NCBI GenBank assembly: GCA_032718865.1
Contig: JALUTQ010000045.1
Location: 1,878,792-1,942,791, forward strand
Origin: Tilletia caries
Taxonomy: Eukaryota; Basidiomycota; Exobasidiomycetes; Tilletiales; Tilletiaceae
Length of the DNA: 64,000 nt
Reading direction: 5' to 3'
This document shows positions 56,616 to 64,000 of this stretch, in pieces. The stretch's first letter is position 1; every line of letters starts with the position of its first letter. The translations under genes were made by a program, and so were the position numbers. The notes beneath the pieces are model-generated. The model did no database searches and was not told where the DNA came from. It was given only the letters and a program-made list of their open reading frames with translations.

Positions 56616-58509
56616 TCATCCAGGCGCACCAAGGGCAAGACGGGAGAACGAGGTCTCGATTGGAAGCGTTGATGTGTGGACCACGAGCGAGGCAGTTGTG
56701 GGTTGTGTGTCCATGAGGAGAGGGGCTAGCAATTCCACGTGTTGGCGCAAATAAAGACGCCAAGCATCACTCGACCATCGCCCATGAAGACGGACAGTGT
56801 CGATTGGAACACCTCGGAGGAGAAACTCTGTGCAACCACCAATGCGCAGCCCATGTCCCTTCATGTTGATCGTGATGACACCTACGCCACGAAGAATCTC
56901 GTTGACGCGGCGAAGGAACGCTGTGCGAGTGAGTGGAGTGATTCGATGACGGGCACGAAAACCAAACAGATGCGTGGAGGAGGTGGGCCGATTGACCTCG
57001 ATATGATTCCGTAGAGCGCGCACCGGACACGGAGACCCTGTTTGAGGGGCGAGGACGAGTTTTTCGCCGTTGGGTTGGGTTTTTGTCCAGGGCAAAGAAA
57101 TGACGGCGGCAACCACGTGTGGTGCCGATCGACTCACGGCTTCCCAAGCCAGACGGGACCCAGATGGATGTTTGCGTTCGGTATAACCGTCTTTGTCTTT
57201 GATGAGCAGCTCTCCAAGCCGTGCTAGGCCCCAGAAGGCGGTGAGGAGAGTGGCCCAAACAGCTGCGTCGAAGGGATCGCTGAGAACGAGATGGCTGTGG
57301 ACTGTCCAAAGGTGATGCACTCGGAACGGCGCACGTGGCGGTCGTATGGACGTTGCTGGCGTTAGTCGGTCTGCCCCACGTAGTGCAGTCGTCAGGCGAA
57401 CATGAGCCATGTCCAGTACGCCGCCGTGAACAATGTGCCAGGCGCGTATTCCTGAAACTAAGGAAGAGCACGGAGTGCCCCGGAATTTCCGTACTCCGGG
57501 GAGGACCTCCGCATCAATTCCGGGGCCTCTCAGGGCATTCCGCATTCCGGTAAAATTACTCTTCTTTCGGGCGCAGAGCTCCGTATTCCGGGGAAAGATT
57601 CAGATTCATACATTTGGAATTCCGGCTTCCGTCAAAATTTAGGTTTTGATCAATTTTCGATTCCTCATTCCGCAGCTCCCGGAATGCGGAATTTCGCCGG
57701 ATTCCGGGACTCTCCTCCGCAGTCACAAAATCATATGAAAACGAGTCGACCCCTTTCTAAATCGGCTTTGTACTCGTCCATAGTCTACATTGAAGCTCTG
57801 CATTGGCCATTTGATGCCTCACTCGCGTCAATTTGCTCCTCTTCAAGCCTCATATGTCCTGTTGAGACCACAAGACTGGGTCTCCTCATATGTGAAACTC
57901 GCCATAGAGTCTCATTTATAGATGAAACCCCAAATGAGACCCCACATCACGTGACCCCCCGGAATCTCCCGGAATCCGGCGGAATTTCGGGAGAATGAGC
58001 TTGTCTCGCCACAGATTCCGCATTCCGCAAGAAAAAGTCACGGCCAAAGCAAAAATCCATTCCGCATTCCGGTTGAGCGGTACCAGGAAATTCCTGCTTC
58101 CTGCTTAAAAGGACTAAATTGACAAAAATGGAAAATTAGCATTCCGGGTTCCGGGTACCGCCGGAACTCTGCCCGGAGCCCCCCGGAATTCCTGCAAACC
58201 CATTCCGGGGTATACTCCGTGCTCTTCCTTACCTGAAACCCAGTTTCTGATACTGCCACCCGCATAGGACCCTGCCACATACTCCACAAAGTCGATCACG
58301 TCATCGATCTTGGCTGAAAAACGAGCTGAATTGGGGAGACCGTGCTGATCACACCAGAGGAGCCAGCGAAGCACGCCTGTTCCATATGTACTCCTGGTGG
58401 AGGCGGCCCACGCCGCACCGAGAACACGCTGTCGCTGGGCAGGGTTCCCTGCTGTCAGGAGCGTTGATCCTGGCGGAATCCAGCCAATCAGGCGATCAGC
58501 GGCTGCCAC
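56616..58509 (-). CDS. Tyrosine recombinase (Crypton-like), with MITE-derived intron
   Basis: Exon 1 (58509-58233) encodes the core-binding domain: AAWAASTRSTYGTGVLRWLL and IDDVIDFVEYVAGSYAGGSI. Exon 2 (57457-56616) encodes the catalytic domain: the first Arg in LLTAFWGLARLGELL, the HxxR pair in MKGHGLRIGGCTEF, a GRW motif, and the nucleophile Tyr in DAWRLYLRQHVE. The two parts, separated by MITE copy 2, are in frame if 57458-58232 is spliced out (GTAAGG...CTTAG), giving 372 residues and SIRNWVS|VSGIRAWH at the junction. Catalytic residues are intact. Such enzymes mobilise Cryptons and related elements by site-specific recombination. There is no ATG: coding sequence abuts the telomeric array, so the natural N-terminus is lost or lies in repeats; GTG 58509 marks only the first non-repeat codon. 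Confidence 0.85.
57459..58231 (+). mobile_element. hAT-type MITE, copy 2 (acts as a candidate intron)
   Basis: This 773-bp element is nearly identical to 35707-36477 and has the same TAAGGAAGAGCACGGAGT...CTTCCTTA ends. It is flanked by the 8-bp duplication CCTGAAAC (57451-57458 and 58232-58239). On the host gene's strand the duplication reads GTTTCAGG. Its last G plus the element's TAAGG makes the donor CAG|GTAAGG, and the element's CCTTA plus the first G makes the acceptor TTAG. Both splice sites are thus created by the insertion. The splice removes 775 nt and leaves a 6-nt in-frame insertion. Confidence 0.92.
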
Positions 58510-58516
58510 TGCAGAG

Positions 58517-58570
58517 TTAGGGTTAGGGTTAGGGTTAGGGTTAGGGTTAGGGTTAGGGTTAGGGTTAGGG
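58517..58570 (+). repeat. Interstitial telomeric array 1, (TTAGGG)9
   Basis: Nine perfect TTAGGG units lie directly against the 5' end of the recombinase coding sequence (CACTGCAGAG|TTAGGG). The G-rich strand runs left to right, as it would at a right-hand chromosome end. Confidence 0.97.
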
Positions 58571-59410
58571 TTAAAGTAAGAAGTGAAGTGACAACTTGAG
58601 GGAGACTTGAAGAGGAGTCGAGGATGGCGAGTAAGACGTGGCTACAGGTGCGCTTACTGTTTCGTCCTCAAACTGGACTCTTCAGGCGTCGTCTTTATAC
58701 CTTTTTGGATCCCCTACGGGGACTTCTCTGATTTCTGTTGGGCATCCCTGTCAAGGTGCGCTTTCTACGGGGTTCTACGATGTTCCGAAGACGCATCGCG
58801 CCCCAGAAAACTAAGTGAACTTGTCCCAACAGAAGAAAGAAGGGTAACTAATTTGGGGGGGAGTCCCTCAAATTTCGATGTGGCGTTGTGGCTTTGGGGT
58901 GGTGCCCCAAATTAAGTGCCCTCGGCCTTTGGATCGAAGTACCCTTTTTTTCTCAGAATGATCCGTATGACCTTTCATCTCGGTGTCAGCCGATGGGTCC
59001 TAGCTCCCTTTTCAGGGGGGGTTCTCATTCGAGTACTGACGTGGCAGTGCTGGGTCTTAATCAGGAGACCGACGGATAGCCGATTACCACAGCCAAATTT
59101 GGGGGGGGGTGTGGGGACCTCAACCAAATTGGGGGGGTCTTTCGGGGCTAAGTCGGTGATCTGTCATAAGTCTCAGGTAGCCGAGATGTGGGGATATAGG
59201 TCTCAGAGAGGTTTGTTTCTTCTTTTTGTCTTTCTGTCTATGTCGATGGTCCCATATAGGATGGCGTCATCGTTCATTCTCCATTTGTAACTCTAAGTCA
59301 TAAATGGATTCACAGAAAGTACAAATCAGATTGTGTATGGCTTTCTAGTTACTAACCGGTGATCGCTCTTAGAGCTGTCTTTGTACTAGACTAGTTAATC
59401 GAGACGATAC
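58571..59410. other. Segment between two telomeric arrays
   Basis: This 840-bp segment has no convincing gene. Three G-runs follow similar contexts (TTTGGGGGG at about 58852, 59099 and 59126). It may be former subtelomeric DNA or an element inserted in a telomere. No terminal repeats or poly-A tail were found. Confidence 0.5.
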
Positions 59411-59557
59411 TTAGGGTTAGGGTTAGGGTTAGGGTTAGGGTTAGGGTTAGGGGGTTAGGGTTAGGTTAGGGTTAGGGTTAGGGTTAGGGGTTAGGGTTAG
59501 GGTTAGGGTTAGGGTTAGGGTTAGGGTTAGGGTTAGGGTTAGGGTTAGGGTTAGGGG
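59411..59557 (+). repeat. Interstitial telomeric array 2, about 24 TTAGGG units
   Basis: It has the same orientation as array 1, with a few variant units (TTAGGGGG, TTAGG, TTAGGGG). It directly abuts the broken 5' end of the SMC4 relic. Confidence 0.97.
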
Positions 59558-59579
59558 TTGTGGGGCGGACGCAGGCTAA

Positions 59580-62500
59580 AAGTTATTGCCGAAGAGCAAG
59601 CTGGTCGCGTCGCTCGTACGGCATTCAACAGCAACTCGTCCAGTACATGCTCAACAATCGCAAGTCGACCTTCACCAAATTCCACCAGCCTTTCTGCGCC
59701 GGGCGCGGCATCGATCTCGATCACAAGCGTTTTATATCCTTCAGGGTGAGGTAGAAAATATCGCGCAGATGCCTCGAAGGCAAGCAGAGCACGAAAGGCT
59801 ATCCGACCTACGCGAGGACATCATCGGTAACGACGAATACCGGAGCCGCTACATGATTGAGGAGGCAGTTTGTCGATGAGATCAGCGGGCGAGAAGAGAT
59901 GGGGTCGCCTCCAGATTGTACAGAAAGAGAAGGAGTCTTTGGGTACATTATTTTCAGTCCCATGTGTGACTTCGAATCCATGCTGAGCGTTCTTTCTCCT
60001 GCTAGAACAAGAAACGGGAAGCGGAACAGTTCTGCATGATCAAAATGATCTCAGTCACACCGGCAAATCCGCTCTGCGCTTGATCTGTGCCTGGAGCTGA
60101 GATCACATGTCCGTCGCCATAAGGCCATCGAGAAGTACCTGCAAGCAGGTCGAAGAAGAGACGTAAAGCACTACCTGGGTTGAGCGGAGATCAAACTCGG
60201 AGGCGCAGTACAAGGTCCTGGAAAAGGGTTCGCTGCCGTCGCCAAGGGCAGACAAGGTACAAAAAGAAATGAGCAAAGTCTGAGAAGGAGCGGCTGCAGG
60301 TTGTGAGGATGCAGAAGCATCTGGATGGCAAGAAGAAGAAGCTTGCCAAAAGCATCAAAGATGTGGTCCCTGCCTGTTCTTCTAGGATAACGGCCATACA
60401 GAGACTTACAATTGCTTCCCAGGCAGGATCAACTCGGATTGTCTACTGCGCGGACGACCGTCAAGGATAGTACGGAAGAGATGGATAAACTTCTGCGAAG
60501 TTGTCCAAGCTGGAAGCCTCGCTGGAATCGAGAGCGAAGCAGGTAGATCCGCGAAAGCTTGAAGGGACAAGACTTCGAGGCTTCCACGGTGCCGCCATCG
60601 AGCAGAAGCAGGAAGATGCAGCCGTGGATGTCCAAGATCGCAGACAAGGTTGCCGCCCGGGACGTTGCGCAGCAAGAGCGAGTTGCTTGCCAGTCGCGAG
60701 GACGAAGCCAAGGCCGAGCGGGACGCCGCAGTCGGTGCTAAGAAGACTTCTCTCAGAGATCGAGGACAAGGAAAGGAACAATTAAACGACTTGGTTCGGG
60801 AGAAGAGAATTTCCTTCAGACGGCTGAGCACGATGCGGACATTCGCGAGATGCGCGCGAAGGAGGCCCAGATTCGAAGTAAAGCTGAATGCCGCTCGTGC
60901 GAAGGCGGAGATGCCAAGTCGTCCGCTACCGCAGCCGGTCTCGTGGCGGGTCCTCAGCAGTCTGGCGCGACAGGCAGAGCTCAACGCTGATTCGCGGCTT
61001 TCACGGCAGGCGCGGGCGGCAGCAAGGTCATTGACGACAGGTACGACGTCGCTGTCAGCACGGCGTGTGGTCAGTTGGACAACATTGTCCAATCGACACC
61101 GTCACGGCCGGTCAGGCGTGCGTAGAGCGTCTGCAGGAAGAACAACCTCGGCCGGGCCAACTTTATCTGTCTCGACAGTGTCAAGAAGGAGCTTGGAGTC
61201 GGTCGGCTATTCAGACCGCCTGAGCAGTTGCCACGCTGTTCGACCTGATCCGCGTCAAGATGAGCGATTTGCGGCTGCGTTTCTCGCACTTTGCGCTCAG
61301 GGACGCCTCCGTCGCGCCGGACCTTGTCACTGCCAATCGGATCGCGTACAGCGCCAAGCGATGGCACGTGGTACTCTCGACGGACAGCAGTCGATAAGAG
61401 CGAGACGATGTCCGGTGGTAGCAGCAGGTCGCTCGTGGCGGCGTAGACTCATTGCGGACATTGAGATGACGCCTGAGCAAGTTGCCAGCTGAACAACGAT
61501 CGAATGGCCCTTGAGGAAGAGCTCAGGTCGCACCTGCATGCCGTTAGCCAGAATTCCGGAGCTCTGGGAAGCCCAAGGAAGGATCAACACCTTCAGATGG
61601 ACGTATCGTTCAGTGAAGCTGAAGATGGACCTTGGCATCGAACAAACGCATTCAGGAGGCTCAGAGGCGTATTTCGTCGGGCTTGAGCTTTCGTGAGTCG
61701 ACGTGTATGGCAAACCCGCATATATGCGAGAGCTGACACTTCTTTTCATTATTTACGGGTAAAGAAGGTCTTGACGCTGCAGATGCCTCCAGAATCAAGG
61801 AGCTCGACAAACAGCTAATGACAACATAAACATCCGACTCAAAAAGACGGCGGCATTCCGAGGAAGAGATCAAGCTCTTCGGGAGAAGATCCTGGAGGTC
61901 GGCGGTCTGGAGCTTCGCACCCAACGCGGCCAAGGTCACAAGCACGAGGAGATGATCGACCTCAGCAACGAGAGAATAACGAAGGCCGAGGTTTCCAAGT
62001 TGAAGGCAGAGAAGGACATCACCAAGCAGAGCTCAGTCTGAAGCAGAACGAAGGCGCATTGGAGTCATTAGGCGACGAGCACCGAGGTCTGGACAAATCA
62101 AGACGAAGGACGCAGCTATTCACGGAGGTTAAGGCCAGGTGGACGAGGCCAGAACAGGCATGGAACCAAACGGGACCAGCGAGATGAGATCAAGGCCAAC
62201 CTTGACGAAACTCCTGAGTCTGTAAACGCCTTCCGGTCTTTCGAGTAAGTTGTCAAGCTCTCGCTGCAAAGTAAACAGCCTTTAATGATCACTTTGATCT
62301 GAGAACGAACAGATGGAAGATCGACAAAAGATTGACGACCGCGAACGATCGTTTGCGGACAACGAAGCTCAAACACTGGCAGGACAAGCTCAGGGCTCTA
62401 TCGCTTCACGACATTGACGACGACGAAGAAGAGGTGATGGAGAAGGCAGCGAGCATGGCGACGCCGACACGAGGAAAAGCGAGCAAGATCTGGAGGTCGA

Positions 62501-63590
62501 CCTGCAAAGAGGAAGGCATCAGCGAGATGATGGCGCCGGAAGTATACCCGAAAGCCGCCTTCGGAGCTGCGCTGCAATACCCTGAAGACGAGTTATGAGT
62601 TCGATGAGAACAGCTGAAGTCGAAATTGTCGTCTACGAGAGTGAGTTTCTATAAGACAGCGTACCGTTCGATTTGCCGACTTCTGACTTGGTGCTGTTGG
62701 GATACCTGAAAGAGTTCGAAGAGGAGCGGGGCGAACATATCTGCTGGCTAAAGGTACGGAAACGACGAACGAGTTCCTCACGTGCAAGGATCTCGAGGAG
62801 ACGACGTCCCAACGTGATGCAGCCAAGCAAAGCACGATGACCTGCGCGAAGCGGTTGGAGCAGTTCATGGCCGGCTCGACCATCTCCTCGGCGATGTACC
62901 AGACCATCCGCGCTCTGGTGGCAATGCCGAGCGTCGACTGGTGGACGGCGGATCCGTTCAGCAGGGAATCACATCTTCGATGTTATGCCACCCAAGAAGA
63001 GTTGGAAAAACATCAGCAACCTGAGTGGTGGGGAGAAGACGCTGAGTAGTTTGGCGCTCGTGTTTGCGAAAACGCACGCGTTTAAGCTTCGCCGCTCTAT
63101 GTCATGTGAGTTTGCATTGTCGACTTGCCATTCGTGTGCTTGACCATTGTGATGCTGACTGTAATAATCTGACGTTTGCCTTGCAGAGACTGAGATTGAC
63201 GCTGCGCTAGACTTCCGAAACGTTTCGATTGTTGCCAGCATCGAGTGAGTTTTGCTCTTACCTGGCCGCGGTGTGGATCGATCTCATCGTTTTGACTTCT
63301 GCCAACGTCAAGGAAAGGACCAAGAATGCCCAGTTCGTTATCATTTCGCTTCAGGAATAACATGTTCGAGCTCTCTTCTGTAGTCTCACCCACTCGTCTG
63401 TGATGTCGAGGCTTTTACTGACCCGATTCCTTCCTCCAGCGTCTCGTCGGGATCTACGAACTGAACAACTGCACAAAGAGCAGTGAGTGTCACTGGTTCT
63501 CTTCAAAATTGCGTTGCCGTTTGCTGATCCGTGTGTTCTGTTCTCGCCTTTTCTAATTACTGCATCGGCAATGGAGACATCAACACCATA
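59580..63590 (+). pseudogene. SMC4 (condensin ATPase subunit) pseudogene
   Basis: Fragments in SMC4 order appear in changing frames. They are the segment LILQGEVENIAQM (59745-59780), coiled-coil pieces such as QPWMSKIADKVAARD, and hinge pieces (LFDLIRVK, APDLVTANRIAYSAKRWHVV at about 61240-61360). Then come HWQDKLRALSLHDIDDDE (62350), the C-terminal motif SWKNISNLSGGEKTLSSLAL with its ABC signature (62995-63055), and EIDAALDFRNVSIVA (Walker B/D-loop). The end is KERTKNAQF, NMFELSS and RLVGIYELNNCTKS. Introns near 63105-63185, 63247-63310 and 63480-63590 are kept. The N-terminal ATPase lobe with Walker A is missing because the gene begins at the telomeric array. Many stops and frameshifts make it non-functional; an intact SMC4 must exist elsewhere. 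Confidence 0.88.
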
Positions 63591-64000
63591 GGTACAAACA
63601 AAGCCGCTCTGGCGTCCGTCGCGGAAAAAGACGCCAGGATCATCCCCGCCTCAACACGCCCATGGCCAGTGTCGCGTCCAAAACGCCTCGTGTGGGCAGT
63701 ATGGCTCCTATGCCTGCGCGATCAAAACCTTGCTGGCCCCAGCTCACGTCCCATGCTCGCGTCGGCAGCAGGTAGTCAAGCTGAACAGGACTGTCGCAAA
63801 CTAACTCGGTTGCGTCAACAGGCAGCGATGCTGCGTCCCAGTCCCAGTCTCAGTTTAAATCACAGTCACAGGCAGGTGCGTCCTCTGCGACTGCGCGGAA
63901 GCGGTGACGAGAACAACGGCGTATGTTAAGGCTGCACGCTATCAACCTGGGCACAAGAGGTTCCAGCGCCCTGCGCGCGTATGCCAGTGTGACGAAGGAT
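63591..64000 (+). other. Possible continuation beyond the SMC4 relic
   Basis: After the last intron-like segment a Ser/Gln-rich reading (SQSQSQFKSQSQ, then ATARKR) may be the SMC4 C-terminal tail or the start of another gene cut by the window edge. Frames are interrupted by stops. Confidence 0.3.

Noticed and set aside
58397..58579. Open frame running through the first TTAGGG array (Gly-Leu repeat), and the Pro-Asn repeat on the other strand
   Set aside because: Telomeric repeats lack stops in several frames; no evidence of translation.
1..64000. tRNA or rRNA genes
   Set aside because: No convincing cloverleaf or A/B-box pair was found by eye on either strand; a covariance-model search would be decisive.

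Overview
The window looks like nuclear DNA of a basidiomycete fungus, and a smut-type (Ustilaginomycotina-like) relative is my best but unproven guess. Introns are about 50-100 bp with GTRNGT...YAG ends. The telomere-type repeat is TTAGGG. Tnp2-type and PIF/Harbinger transposases, a Crypton-like tyrosine recombinase, EMC10, eukaryotic PheRS alpha and a large forkhead factor all fit a fungus. Gene boundaries were worked out by hand from reading frames and splice sites.

Layout. 0.5-8.2 kb: four unrecognised genes; one has five 129-bp tandem repeats and another follows a hairpin-forming array of TGACGTT units. 8.7-11 kb: a PP2C phosphatase relic with a GH9 endoglucanase fragment embedded in it, then a small secreted-protein gene. 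11.8-15.75 kb: a complete, apparently intact PIF/Harbinger transposon with perfect terminal inverted repeats, a 3-bp target duplication, nuclease and Myb-like genes. 15.9-17.2 kb: an unrecognised gene running into a Gly/Asp minisatellite. 17.6-25.8 kb: a same-strand run of broken or truncated conserved genes (BTB protein, NIPA-like Mg transporter, PAT1, DUR3 urea transporter, Stealth phosphotransferase), some directly fused. 27.4-30.2 kb: a broken coiled-coil gene on the minus strand. 30.3-32.7 kb: a gag-only LTR element. 34-34.6 kb: an AT-rich, self-complementary repeat block. 35.3-38.2 kb: a collagen-like/coiled-coil gene split by a 771-bp hAT-type MITE. 38.5-44 kb: a Tnp2 (CACTA-like) transposase gene split by a young 2.56-kb non-autonomous LTR element. 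44.9-53.9 kb: an ordinary block of intact genes (PheRS alpha, forkhead factor, EMC10, a small membrane protein). 55.2 kb: a solo LTR. 56.6-58.5 kb: a tyrosine recombinase gene carrying a second copy of the hAT MITE. 58.5-59.6 kb: two interstitial TTAGGG arrays. 59.6-63.5 kb: a decayed SMC4 (condensin) pseudogene.

Most unusual points. (1) The two hAT MITEs end in TAAGG...CCTTA. In the recombinase gene the 8-bp target duplication starts and ends with G, so the inserted DNA becomes a GTAAGG...TTAG intron whose removal keeps the reading frame; this is an introner-like arrangement. (2) Both telomeric arrays point the same way and each abuts a gene that has lost its 5' end. (3) Several conserved genes are represented only by intron-retaining, frameshifted pieces joined end to end, as in an accessory or B-type chromosome or a gene-capturing element. 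Clean genes in the same window argue against general sequencing error, but local assembly error is not excluded.
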